This document shows positions 35,200 to 48,300 of a DNA stretch of 64,000 nucleotides, piece after piece. The first letter of the stretch is position 1. Each line of letters starts with the position of its first letter. The notes under the pieces are model-generated. The model was not told where the DNA came from. It was given only the letters and a program-made list of their open reading frames with translations, and did no database searches. Origin of the DNA: Ptiloglossa arizonensis (lineage: Eukaryota; Arthropoda; Insecta; Hymenoptera; Colletidae). The translations under genes were made by a program, and so were the position numbers. Where the stretch lies: contig NW_027478396.1 in NCBI RefSeq assembly GCF_051014685.1, positions 1,364,001 to 1,428,000 on the forward strand, given 5' to 3'.

Positions 35200-36800
35200 A
35201 ATTTTGATGGTTTCTCAAGCATTCCATAACTTCTAACTCCCATATCTCGCGAACGGAATGACGAACTCGAGAAATTCCTGTTGCATCTGAAAGCAGAAAC
35301 TCGCCCGATTACAACTGTATGTGTATTTTCCCCCTAGGCCATTGTAGTTATTGGTTTCGAGTATCAGATTTGCGAAAACTTTGAAGGTTTCTCAACCATT
35401 CCTTAACTTCAAGCTCCCATATCTCGCGAACGGATTGACGAACTCGAGAAATTCCTGTTGCATCTGAAAGCAGAAACTCGCTCGATTACAACGGTATGTG
35501 TGTTTTTCCCCTAGTCCATTGTAGTTATTGGTCTCTTGCATCAGAATTGCGAAAATTTTGATGGTTTCTCAACCATTCCTTAACTTCAAACACCCATATC
35601 TCGCGAACGGAATGACGAACTCGAGAAATTCCTGTTGCATCTGAAAGTGGAAACTCGCCCGATTACAAAGGTATGTGCATTTTTCCCCTATGCCTTTGTA
35701 GTTATTGGCTTCGAGTATCAGACTTGCGAAAATTTTGATGGTATCTCAACCATTCCTTAACTACAAACTCCCATATCTCGCGAACGGAATGACGAACTCG
35801 AGAAATTCCTGTTGCATCTGAAAGTAGAAACTCGCACGATTACAACGGTATGTGTATTTTTGCCCTAGGCCATAGTTGTTATTGGATTCGAGTATCAGAC
35901 TTTCGAAAATTTTGATGGATTCTCAAGCATTCCTTAACTTCAAACTCCCATATCTCGCGAACGGATTGACGAACGCGAGAAACTCCTGTTGCATCTGAAA
36001 GCAGAAACTCGCCCGATTACAACGGTATGTGTATTTTCCCCCTAGGCCATTGTAGTTATTGGATTCGAGTATCAGATTTGCGAAAATTTTGATGGTTTCT
36101 CAAGCATTCCGTAACTTCAAATTCCCATATCTCGCGAACGGATTGACGAACTCGAGAATTTCTTATTGCATCTGAAAGCAGAAACTCGCCCGATTTCAAC
36201 GGTATGTGCATTCTTGCCCTAGGCCATAGTAGTTATTGGTTTCTAGCATCAGAATTGCGAATATTTTGATGGCTTCTCAACCATTACCTAACTTCGAACT
36301 CCCATATCTCGCGAACGGATTGACGAACTCGAGAATTTCCTATTGCATCTGAAAGCAGAAACTCGCCCGATTTCAACGGTATGTGCATTCTTGCCCTAGG
36401 CCATAGTAGTTATTGGTTTCGAGTATCAGACTTGCGAAAATTTTGAAGGTTTCTCAACCATTCCTTAACTTCAAGATGCCATATCTCGCGAACGGATTGA
36501 CGAACTCGAGAAATTCCTGTTGCATCTGAAAGCAGAAACTCGCCCGATTACAACGGTATGTGTATTTTCCCCTAGGCCATTGTAGTTATTGGTTTCTAGC
36601 GTCAGAATTGCGAAAATTTTGATGGTTTCTCAACCATTCCTTAACTTCAGACTCCCATATCTCGCGAACGGAATGACGAACTCGAGAAATTCCTGTTGCA
36701 TCTGAAAGTGGAAACTCGCCCGATTACAAAGGTATGTGCATTTTTCCCCTAGGCCTTTGTAGTTATTGGTTTCGAGTATCAGACTTGCGAAAATTTTGAT
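35200..36800 (+). repeat. Long shared block, copy 3 (left-family sequence inside right family)
   Basis: From CATTCCATAACTTCTAAC (35224 region) the sequence is again left-family and matches 26731 onward at lag 8493. It includes the TCGCTCGATT cassette, the G64 dyad monomer, CCATTACCTAACTTCG and CAAGATGCC. It lies between two pieces of the right-family 4249-bp HOR, so it was copied or moved in as part of a segment of about 5.9 kb. Confidence 0.83.
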
Positions 36801-37069
36801 GGTTTCTCAAGCATTCCTTAACTTCAAACTCCCATATCTCGCGAACGGATTGACGAACGCGAGAAACTCCTGTTGCATCTGAAAGCAGAAACTCGCCCGA
36901 TTACAACGGTATGTGTATTTTCCCCCTAGGCCTTTGTAGTTATTGGTTTCGAGTGTTAGACCTGCGGAAATTTTGAGGGTTTGTCAACCACTCCTTAATT
37001 TCAGACTCCCATATCTCGCGAACGGATTGACGAACTCGAGAAATTCCTGTTGCATCTGAAAGTAGAGAC
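36801..37069 (+). repeat. Connector monomers, GAGTGTTAGACC marker
   Basis: About 1.5 monomers that are absent from the matching place near 28.3 kb but resemble 21.5 kb: GAGTGTTAGACCTGCGG, GAGGGTTTGTCAACCACTCC and TTTCAGACTCCC. They explain most of the change in lag from 8493 to 8848 between this segment and its 26.7-31.9 kb relative. Confidence 0.75.
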
Positions 37070-38270
37070 TCGCCCGATTAGAATGGTGTGTGTACTTTTC
37101 CCCTAGGCCATCCCAGTTATTCGTTTCTAGCATCAGAATCGCGAAAATTTCGATGGTTTCTCAACCATTCCTTAACTTCAAACTCCCATATCTCGCGAAC
37201 CGATTGACGAACTCGAGAACTTCCTATTGCATCTGAAAGCAGAAACTCGCCCGATTACAACGGTACGTGTATTTTTGCCCTAGGCCATAGTAGTTATTGA
37301 TTTCGAGTATCAGACTTGCGAAAATTCTGATGGTTTCTCAACCATTCCTTACCTTCGAACTCCCATATCTCGCGAACGGGATGACGAACTCGAGAAATTC
37401 CTGTTGCATCTGAAAGCAGAAACTCGCCCGATTACAACGGTATGTGTATTTTCCCCTAGGCCATTGTAGTTATTGGTTTCTAGCATCAGAATTGCGAAAA
37501 TTTTGATGGTTTCTCAACCATTCCTTAACTTCAAACTCCCATATCTCACGAACGGAATGACGAGCTCGAGAAATTCCTGTTGCATCTGCTAGTAGAAACT
37601 CGCACGATTACAGTGGTGTGTGTACTTTTCCCTTAGGCCATTCCAGATATTGGTTTCGAGTATCAGACTTGCGAAACTTTTGATGGTTTCTCAACCATTC
37701 CTTAACTTCAAACTTCCATATCTCGCGAACGGATTGACGAACTCGAGAATTTCCTATTGCATCTGAAAGCAGAAACTCGCCGGATTACAACGGTATGTGT
37801 ATTTTTGCACTAGGCCATAGTTGTTATTGGATTCGAGTATCAGACTTGCGAAAATTTTGATGGTTTCTCAGGCATTCCTTAACTTCAAACTCCCATATCT
37901 CGCGAACGGATTGACGAACTCGAGAAACTCCTGTTGCATCTGAAAGCAGAAACTCGCCCGATTACAACGGTATGTGTATTTTCCCCTAGGCCATTGTAGT
38001 TATTGGTTTCTAGCATCAGAATTGCGAAGATTTTGATGCTTTCTCAACCATTCCTTAACTTCAAACTACCATATCTCGCGAACGAATTGACGAACTCGAG
38101 AATTTCCTATTGCATCTGAAAGCAGAAACACGCCCGATTACAAAGGTACGTGTATTTTTGACCTAGGCCATTCCAGTTATTGGTTTCGTGTATCAGACCG
38201 GCGAAAATTTTGAAGGTTTCTCATCCATTCCTTAACTTCAAACTCCCATATCTCGCGAACTGATTGACGA
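37070..38270 (+). repeat. Five-copy module, copy 5
   Basis: Complete marker order including GTAGAGACTCGCCCGATTAG and GGCCATCCCAG; CTGCTAG is at 37586. It has CTTTTCCCTTAGG like copies 2 and 4, and private CTCGCCGGATTAC and GACCGGCGAAAA spellings. Confidence 0.85.
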
Positions 38271-41082
38271 ACTCGAGAAATTCCTGTTGCATCTGAAAGC
38301 AGAAACTCGCCCGATTTAAACGGTATGTGTATTTTTCCCCTAGGCCATTGTAGTTATTGGTTTCTGGCGTCAGAACTGCGAAAATTTTGATGGTTTCTCA
38401 ACCATTCCTTAACTTCGAACACCCATATCTCGCGAACGGGATGACGAACTCGAGAAATTCCTGCTGCATCTGAAAGTGGAAACTCGCCCGATTATAAAGG
38501 TACGTGCATTTTTCCCCTAGGCCTTTGCAGTTATTGGTTTCGAGTATCAGACTTGCGAAAATTTTGATGTTTTCTCAAGCATTCCTTAACTTCAAACTCC
38601 CATATCTCGCGAATGGATTGCCGAACTCGAGAAATTCCTGTTGCATCTGAAAGCAGAAACTCGCCCGATTACAACGGTATGTGTATTTTCCCCTAGGCCA
38701 TTGTAGTTGTTGGTTTCTAGCATCAGAATTGCGAAGATTTTGATGGTTTCTCAACCATTCCTTAACTTCAAACTCCCATATCTCGCGAACGGATTCACGA
38801 ACTCGAGAAATTCCTGTTGCATCTTAAAGTAGAAACTCGCCCGATTACAAAGATATGTGGGTTTTTCACCTAGGCCTTTGTAGTTATTGGTTTCGGGTAA
38901 CAGACTTGCGAAAATTTTGATAGTTTCTCAACCATTCCTTAACTTCAAACTCCCATTTCTCGCGAACGGATTGACGAACTCGAGAAATTCCTGTTGCATC
39001 TGAAAGTAGAAACTCGCCCGATAACAAAGGTATGTGTGTTTTTCACCTAGGCCTTTGTAGTTATTGGTTTCGAGTATCAGATTTGCGAAAATTTTGATAG
39101 TTTCTCAGCCATTCCTTAACTTCAAACTCCCATATCTCGCGAACGGAATGACGAACTCGAGAAATTCCTGTTGCATCTGAAAGTGGACACTCGCCCGATT
39201 ACAAAGGTATGTGCATTTTTCCCCTAGGCCTTTGTAGTTATTGGTTTCGAGTATGAGACTTTCGAAAATTTTGATGGTTTCTCAAGCGTTCCTTAAGTTC
39301 AAACTCCCACATCTCGCGAACGGATTGACGAACTCGAGAAATTCCTGTTGCATCTGAAAGTGGAAACTCGCCCGATTACAAAGGTATGTGTATTTTTCTC
39401 CTAGGCCTTTGAAGTTATTGGTTTCGAGTATCAGACTTGCGAAAATTTTGATGGTTTCTCAACCATTCCTTAATTTCAAACTCCCATATCTCACGAACGG
39501 ATTGACGAACTCGAAAAATTCCTGTTGCATCTGAAAGCAGAAACGCGCCCGATTACAATGGTGTGTGTACTTTTCCCCTAGGCCATTCCAGTTATTCGTT
39601 TCTAGCATCAGAAATGCGAAAATCTTGATGGTTTCTCAACCATTCCTTAACTTCAAACTCCCATATTTCGCGAACGGGATGACGAACTCGAGAAATTCCT
39701 GTCGCATCTGAGAGTGGAAACTCCCCCGATTGCAAAGGTATGTGCATTTTTCCCCTAGGCCTTTGTAGTTATTGGTTTCGAGTATCAGACTTTCGAAAAT
39801 TTTGATGGTTTCTCAAGCATTCCTTAAGTTCAAACTGCCATATCTCGCGATCGGATTGACGAACTCGAGAAATTCCTGTTGCATCTGAAAGTAGAAACAC
39901 GCCCCATTACAAAGATATGTGTGTTTTTCCCCTAGGCTTTTGTAGTTATTGGTTTCGTGTATCAGACTTGCTAAAATTTTGATGGTTTCTTAACCATTCC
40001 TTAACTTCAAACTCCCATATCTCGCGAACGGATTGACGAACTCGAGAAATTCCTGTTGCATCTGAAAGTGGAAACTCGCCCGATTACAAAGGTATGTGTA
40101 TTTTCCCCCTAGGCCATTGTATTTATTGGTTTCGTGTATCAGGCTTGCGAAAATTTTGATAGTTTCTCAACCATTCCTTAACTTCAAACTCCCATTTCTC
40201 GCGAACGGATTGACGAACTCGAGAAATTCCTGTTGCACCTGAAAGTAGAAACATGCCCGATTACAATGGTTTGTGTATTTCTCCCCTAGGCCTTGGTAGT
40301 TATTGGTTTCGAGTATCAGACTTGCGAAAATGTTGATGGTTTCTCAAGCATTCCTTAACTTCAAACTCCCATATCTCGCGAACGGATTGACGAACTCGAG
40401 AAATTCCTGTTGCATCTGAAAGTGGAAACTCGCCCGATTACAAAGGTATGTGTATTTTCCCCCTAGGCCATTGTATTTATTGGTTTCGAGTATCAGGCTT
40501 GCGAAAATTTTGATAGTTTCTCAACCATTCCTTAACTTCAAACTCCCATTTCTTGCGAACGGATTGACGAACTCGAGAAATTCCTGTTGCACCTGAAAGT
40601 AGAAACATGCCCGATTACAATGGTGTGTGTACTTTTCCCCTTGGCCATTCCAGTTATTGGTTTCGAGTATCAGACTTGCGAAAATGTTGATTGTTTCTCA
40701 ACCATTCCTTAACTTCAAACTCCCATATCTCGCGAACGGAATGACGAACTCGAGAAATTCCTGTTGCATCTGAAAGTAGAAACATGCCCGAATACAATGG
40801 CGTGTGTACTTTTCCCCTAGGCCATTCCAGTTATTGGTTTCGAGTATCAGACTTGCGAAAATGTTGATGGTTTCTCAACCATTCCTTAACTTCAAACTCC
40901 CATATCTCGCGCACGGAATGACGAACTCGAGAAATTCCTGTTGCATCTGAAAGTGGAAACTCGCCCGATTGCAAAGGTATGTGTACTTTTCCCCTAGGCC
41001 TTTGTAGTTATTCGTTTCGAGTATCAGACTTTCGAAAATTTTGAAGGTTTCTCAAGCATTCCTTAAGTTCAAACTCCCATAT
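38271..41082 (+). repeat. Second copy of the 29.3-31.9 kb transition region
   Basis: Matches 29.5-31.88 kb at lag 8848 (GAATGGATTGCCG 29763 and 38611) and later 9202 (GAAGGTTTCTCAAGC 31841 and 41043). The change of 354 is a local dimer duplication in this copy: ATTTATTGGTTTCG occurs at 40121 and 40475, 354 bp apart. One monomer is missing near 38350 (TTCTGGCGTCAGAACTGCG). The right end of the homology, near 41080, coincides with the left end of HOR copy A. Confidence 0.83.
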
Positions 41083-44000
41083 CTCGCGAACGGATTGACG
41101 AACTCGAGAAATTCCTTCTGCATCTGAAAGTAGAAAAGTCGCCCGATTACAAAGATATGTGTGTTTTTCACCTAGGCCTTTGAAGTTATTGGTTTCGCGT
41201 ATCAGACTTGCGAAAATTGTGATAGTTTCTCAACCATTCCTTAACTTCAAACTCCCATTTCTCGCGTACGGATTGACGAACTCGAGAAATTCCTGTTGCA
41301 TCTGAAAGTAGAAACTCGCCCGATTAAAAAGATATGTGTGTTTTTCCCCTAGGCCTTTGTAGTTATTGGTTTCGTGTATCAGACTTGCGAAAATTTTGAT
41401 GGTTCCTCAACCATTCCTTAATTTCAAACTCCCATATCTCGCGAACGGATTGACGAACTCGAGAAATTCCTGTTGCATCTAAAAGTAGGAACTCGTCCGA
41501 TTACAATGGTGTGTGAACTTTTCCCCTAGGCCATTCCAGTTATTGGTTTCGAGTATCAGACCACCGAAAATTTTGATGGTTTCTCAAGCATTCCTTAACT
41601 TCAAACTCCCATATCTCGCGAACCGATTGACGAACTCGAGAAATTCCTGTTGCATCTGAAAGTGGAAACTCGCCCGATAACAAAGGTATGTGTATTTTCC
41701 CCCTAGGCCATTCCAGTTATTGGTTTCGAGTATCAGACTTGCGAAAATGTTGATGGTTTCTCAACCATTCCTTAACTTCAAACTCCCATATCTCGCGCAC
41801 GGATTGACGAACTCGAGAAATTCCTGTTGCATCTGAGAGTGGAAACCGGCCCGATTACAAAGGTATGTGTATTTTTCCCCTAGGCCTTGGTAGTTATTGG
41901 TTTCGAGTATCAGACTTGCGAAAATTTTGATGGTTCCTCAACCATTCCTTAATTTCAAACTCCCATATCTCGCGAACGGATTGACGAACTCGAGAAATTT
42001 CTGTTGCATCTGAAAGTGAAAACTCGCCCGATTACAATGGTGTGTGTACTTTTCCCCTATGCCATTCCAGTTATTGGTTTCCAGTATCAGACCAGCGAAA
42101 ATTTTGAAGGTTTCTCAACCATTCCTTAAATGCAAACTCCCATATCTCGCGAACGGATTGACGAACTCGAGAAATTTCTATTGCATCTGAAAGTGAAAAG
42201 TCGCCCGATTACAATGGTGTGTGTACTTTTCCCCTAGGCCATTCCTGTTATTGGTTTCGAGTATCAGACAAGCGAGAATTTTGATGGTTTCTCAACCATT
42301 CCTTAACTTCAAACTCCCATATCTCGGGAAAGGATTGACGAACTCGAGAAATTCCTGTTGCATCTGAGAGTGGAAACCGGCCCGATTACAAAGGTGTGTG
42401 TATTTTTCCTCTAGGCCTTGGTAGTTATTGGTTTCGATTATCAGACTTGCGAAAATTTTGATAGTTCCTCAACCATTCCTTAATTTCAAACTCCCATATC
42501 TCGCGAACGGATTGACGAACTCGAGAAATTTCTGTTGCATCTGAAAGTGGAAACTCGCCCGATTACAAAGGTATGTGTATCTATCTCCTAGGCCTTTGTA
42601 GTTATTGGTTTCGAGTATCAGACTTGCGAAAATTTTGATGGTTTCTCAACCATTCCTTAATTTCAAACTCCCATATCTCACGAACGGATTGACGAACTCG
42701 AGAAATTCCTGTTGCATCTGAAAGTGAAAACTCGCCCGATTACAATGGCGTGTGTACTTTTCCCCTAGGCCATTCCAGTTATTGGTTTCGAGTATCAGAC
42801 CGCCGAAAATTTTGATGGTTTCTCAAGCATTCCTTAACTTCAAACTCCCATATCTCGCGAACGGATTGACGAAATCGAGAAATTCCTGTTGCATCTGAAA
42901 GTAGAAAATCGCCCGGTTACAAAGATATGTGAGGTTTTCACCTTGGCCTTTGTAGTTATTGGTTTCGAGTATCAGACTTGCGAAAATTTTGATAGTTTCT
43001 CAACCATTCCTTAACTTCAATCTCCCATTTCTCGCGAACGGATTGACGAACTCGAGAAATTCCTGTTGCATCTTAAAGTAGAAACTCGCCCGATTACAAA
43101 GATATGTGTGTTTTTAAACTAGGCCTTTGTAGTTATTGGTTTCGGGTATCAGACTTTCGAAAATTTTGATAGTTTCTCAACCATTCCTTAACTTCAAACT
43201 CCCATTTCTCGCGAACGGATTGACGAACTCGAGAAATTCCTGTTGCATCTGAAAGTAGAAACTCGCCCGATTACAAAGATATGTGTATTTTTCCCCTAGG
43301 CCTTGGTGGTTATTGGTTTCGAGTATCAGACTTGCGAAAATTTTGATAGTTTCTCAACCATTCCTTAACTTCAAACTCCCATTTCTCGCGAACGGATTGA
43401 CGAACTCGAGAAATTCCTGTTGCATCTGAAAGTAGAAACATGCCCGATTACAATGGTGTGTGTACTTTTCCCCTAGGCCATTCCAGTTATTGGTTTCGAG
43501 TATCAGACTTGCGAAAATGTTGATGGTTTCTCAACCATTCCTTAGCTTCAAACTCCCATATCTCACGCACGGTTTGACGAACTCGAGAAATTCCTGTTGC
43601 ATCTGAGAGTGGAAACCGGCCCGATTACAAAGGTATGTGTATTTTTCCCCTAGGCTTTGGTAGTTATTGGTTTCGAGTATCAGACTTGCGAAAATTTTGA
43701 TGGTTCCTCAACCATTCCTTAATTTCAAACCCCCATATCTCGCGAACGGATTGACGAACTCGAGAAATTCCTGTTGCTTCTAAAAGTAGGAACTCGCCCG
43801 ATTACAATGGTGTTTGTACTTTTCCCCTAGGCCTTTGTAGTTATTCGTTTCGAGTATCAGACTTGCGAAAATTTTGATAGTTTCTCAACCATTCCTTAAC
43901 TTCAAACTCCCATTTCTCGCGAACAGATTGACGAACTCAAGAAATTCCGGTTGCATCTTAAAGTAGAAAATCGCCCTATTACAAAGATATGTGTTATTTT

Positions 44001-45331
44001 CACCTTGGCCTTTGTAGTTATTGGTTTCGAGTATCAGATTTGCGAAAATTTTGATAGTTTCTCAACCATTCCTTAACTTCAAACTCCCATTACTCGCGAA
44101 TGGATTGACGAACTCGAGAAATTCCTGTTGCATCTGAAATTAGAAACTCGCCCTATTAGAAAGATATGTGTGTTTTTCCCCTAGGCCTTTGTAGTTATTG
44201 GTTTCGAGTATCAGACTTGCGAAAATTTTGATAGTTTCTCAACCATTCCTTAACTTCAATCTCCCATTTCTCGCGAACGGATTGACGAACTCGAGAAATT
44301 CCTGTTGCATCTTAAAGTAGAAACTCGCCCGATTACAAAGATATGTGTGTTTTTAACCTAGGCCTTTGCAGGTATTGGTTTCGGGTATCAGATTTTCGAA
44401 AATTTTGATAGTTTCTCAACCATTCCTTAACTTCAAACTCCCATTTCTCGCGAACGGATTGACGAACTCGAGAAATTCCTGTTGCATCTGAAAGTAGAAA
44501 CTCGCCCGATTACAAAGATATGTGTATTTCTCCCCTAGGCCTTGGTAGTTATTGGTTTCGAGTATCAGACTTGCGAAAATGTTGATGGTTTCTCAAACAT
44601 TCCTTAACTTCAAACTCCCATATATCACGCACGGATTGACGAACTCGAGAAATTCCTGTTGCATCTGAGAGTGGAAACCAGCCCGATTACAAAGGTATGT
44701 GTATTTTTCCCCTAGGCCTTGGTAGTTATTGGTTTCGAGTATCAGACTTGCGAAAATTTTGATGGTTCCTCAACCATTCCTTAATTTCAAACCCCCATAT
44801 CTCGCGAACGGATTGACGAACTCGAGAAATTCCTGTTGCTCCTAAAAGTAGGAACTCGCCCGATTACAATGGTGTTTGTACTTTTCCCCTAGGCCATTCC
44901 AGTTATTGGTTTCGAGAATCACACCACCGAAAATTTTGATGGTTTCTCAACCATTCCTTAACTTCAAACTCCCATATCTCGCGAACGGATTGACGAACTC
45001 GAGAAATTACTGTTGCATCTAAAAGTAGGAACTCGCCCGATTACAATGGTGTGTGTACTTTTCCCCTAGGCCATTCCAGTTATTGGTTTCGAGAATCACA
45101 CCACCGAAAATTTTGATGGTTTCTCAAGCATTCCTTAACTTCAAACTCCCATATCTCGCGAACGGATTGACGAACTCGAGAAATTCCTGTTGCATGTGAA
45201 AGGGGAAACTCGCCCGATTACAAAGATATGTGTGTTTTTCCCCTAGGCCTTTGTAGTTATTGGTTTCGTGTATCAGACTTGCGAAAATTTTGATGGTTTC
45301 TTATCCATTCCTTAACTTCAAACTCCCACTT
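41083..45331 (+). repeat. 4249-bp (24-mer) HOR, copy A
   Basis: First of three consecutive copies. The length is 24 x 177 + 1; the extra base is in GTAGAAAAGTCG. Internal order: ATTCCTTCTG (41111), CTCGCGTACGG, GTGTGAACTTTTCC, GCGAACCGATTG, AAACCGGCCCG, GGTTTCCAGTATC (42076), CTCGGGAAAGG, GACGAAATCGAG, GTGAGGTTTTCACC (42931), TTTTTAAACTAGG, CTCACGCACGG, AAACCCCCATATC, GAAATTAGAAACTCGCCC, TTTGCAGGTATTGG, ATATATCACGC, GAGAATCACACCACCG, and GCATGTGAAAGGGG. Private bases relative to B and C are A at 42270, C at 42581, T at 42589 and C at 42749. In the back it shares variants with B that C lacks (44369, 44597, 45009). Confidence 0.93.
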
Positions 45332-48300
45332 CTCGCGAACGGATTGACGAACTCGAGAAATTCCTTCTGCATCTGAAAGTAGAAAAGTCGCCCGATTACA
45401 AAGATATGTGTGTTTTTCACCTAGGCCTTTGAAGTTATTGGTTTCGCGTATCAGACTTGCGAAAATTGTGATAGTTTCTCAACCATTCCTTAACTTCAAA
45501 CTCCCATTTCTCGCGTACGGATTGACGAACTCGAGAAATTCCTGTTGCATCTGAAAGTAGAAACTCGCCCGATTAAAAAGATATGTGTGTTTTTCCCCTA
45601 GGCCTTTGTAGTTATTGGTTTCGTGTATCAGACTTGCGAAAATTTTGATGGTTCCTCAACCATTCCTTAATTTCAAACTCCCATATCTCGCGAACGGATT
45701 GACGAACTCGAGAAATTCCTGTTGCATCTAAAAGTAGGAACTCGTCCGATTACAATGGTGTGTGAACTTTTCCCCTAGGCCATTCCAGTTATTGGTTTCG
45801 AGTATCAGACCACCGAAAATTTTGATGGTTTCTCAAGCATTCCTTAACTTCAAACTCCCATATCTCGCGAACCGATTGACGAACTCGAGAAATTCCTGTT
45901 GCATCTGAAAGTGGAAACTCGCCCGATAACAAAGGTATGTGTATTTTCCCCCTAGGCCATTCCAGTTATTGGTTTCGAGTATCAGACTTGCGAAAATGTT
46001 GATGGTTTCTCAACCATTCCTTAACTTCAAACTCCCATATCTCGCGCACGGATTGACGAACTCGAGAAATTCCTGTTGCATCTGAGAGTGGAAACCGGCC
46101 CGATTACAAAGGTATGTGTATTTTTCCCCTAGGCCTTGGTAGTTATTGGTTTCGAGTATCAGACTTGCGAAAATTTTGATGGTTCCTCAACCATTCCTTA
46201 ATTTCAAACTCCCATATCTCGCGAACGGATTGACGAACTCGAGAAATTTCTGTTGCATCTGAAAGTGAAAACTCGCCCGATTACAATGGTGTGTGTACTT
46301 TTCCCCTATGCCATTCCAGTTATTGGTTTCCAGTATCAGACCAGCGAAAATTTTGAAGGTTTCTCAACCATTCCTTAAATGCAAACTCCCATATCTCGCG
46401 AACGGATTGACGAACTCGAGAAATTTCTATTGCATCTGAAAGTGAAAAGTCGCCCGATTACAATGGTGTGTGTACTTTTCCCCTAGGCCATTCCTGTTAT
46501 TGGTTTCGAGTATCAGACCAGCGAGAATTTTGATGGTTTCTCAACCATTCCTTAACTTCAAACTCCCATATCTCGGGAAAGGATTGACGAACTCGAGAAA
46601 TTCCTGTTGCATCTGAGAGTGGAAACCGGCCCGATTACAAAGGTGTGTGTATTTTTCCTCTAGGCCTTGGTAGTTATTGGTTTCGATTATCAGACTTGCG
46701 AAAATTTTGATAGTTCCTCAACCATTCCTTAATTTCAAACTCCCATATCTCGCGAACGGATTGACGAACTCGAGAAATTTCTGTTGCATCTGAAAGTGGA
46801 AACTCGCCCGATTACAAAGGTATGTGTATTTATCTCCAAGGCCTTTGTAGTTATTGGTTTCGAGTATCAGACTTGCGAAAATTTTGATGGTTTCTCAACC
46901 ATTCCTTAATTTCAAACTCCCATATCTCACGAACGGATTGACGAACTCGAGAAATTCCTGTTGCATCTGAAAGTGAAAACTCGCCCGATTACAATGGTGT
47001 GTGTACTTTTCCCCTAGGCCATTCCAGTTATTGGTTTCGAGTATCAGACCGCCGAAAATTTTGATGGTTTCTCAAGCATTCCTTAACTTCAAACTCCCAT
47101 ATCTCGCGAACGGATTGACGAAATCGAGAAATTCCTGTTGCATCTGAAAGTAGAAAATCGCCCGGTTACAAAGATATGTGAGGTTTTCACCTTGGCCTTT
47201 GTAGTTATTGGTTTCGAGTATCAGACTTGCGAAAATTTTGATAGTTTCTCAACCATTCCTTAACTTCAATCTCCCATTTCTCGCGAACGGATTGACGAAC
47301 TCGAGAAATTCCTGTTGCATCTTAAAGTAGAAACTCGCCCGATTACAAAGATATGTGTGTTTTTAAACTAGGCCTTTGTAGTTATTGGTTTCGGGTATCA
47401 GACTTTCGAAAATTTTGATAGTTTCTCAACCATTCCTTAACTTCAAACTCCCATTTCTCGCGAACGGATTGACGAACTCGAGAAATTCCTGTTGCATCTG
47501 AAAGTAGAAACTCGCCCGATTACAAAGATATGTGTATTTTTCCCCTAGGCCTTGGTGGTTATTGGTTTCGAGTATCAGACTTGCGAAAATTTTGATAGTT
47601 TCTCAACCATTCCTTAACTTCAAACTCCCATTTCTCGCGAACGGATTGACGAACTCGAGAAATTCCTGTTGCATCTGAAAGTAGAAACATGCCCGATTAC
47701 AATGGTGTGTGTACTTTTCCCCTAGGCCATTCCAGTTATTGGTTTCGAGTATCAGACTTGCGAAAATGTTGATGGTTTCTCAACCATTCCTTAGCTTCAA
47801 ACTCCCATATCTCACGCACGGTTTGACGAACTCGAGAAATTCCTGTTGCATCTGAGAGTGGAAACCGGCCCGATTACAAAGGTATGTGTATTTTTCCCCT
47901 AGGCTTTGGTAGTTATTGGTTTCGAGTATCAGACTTGCGAAAATTTTGATGGTTCCTCAACCATTCCTTAATTTCAAACCCCCATATCTCGCGAACGGAT
48001 TGACGAACTCGAGAAATTCCTGTTGCTTCTAAAAGTAGGAACTCGCCCGATTACAATGGTGTTTGTACTTTTCCCCTAGGCCTTTGTAGTTATTCGTTTC
48101 GAGTATCAGACTTGCGAAAATTTTGATAGTTTCTCAACCATTCCTTAACTTCAAACTCCCATTTCTCGCGAACAGATTGACGAACTCAAGAAATTCCGGT
48201 TGCATCTTAAAGTAGAAAATCGCCCTATTACAAAGATATGTGTTATTTTCACCTTGGCCTTTGTAGTTATTGGTTTCGAGTATCAGATTTGCGAAAATTT

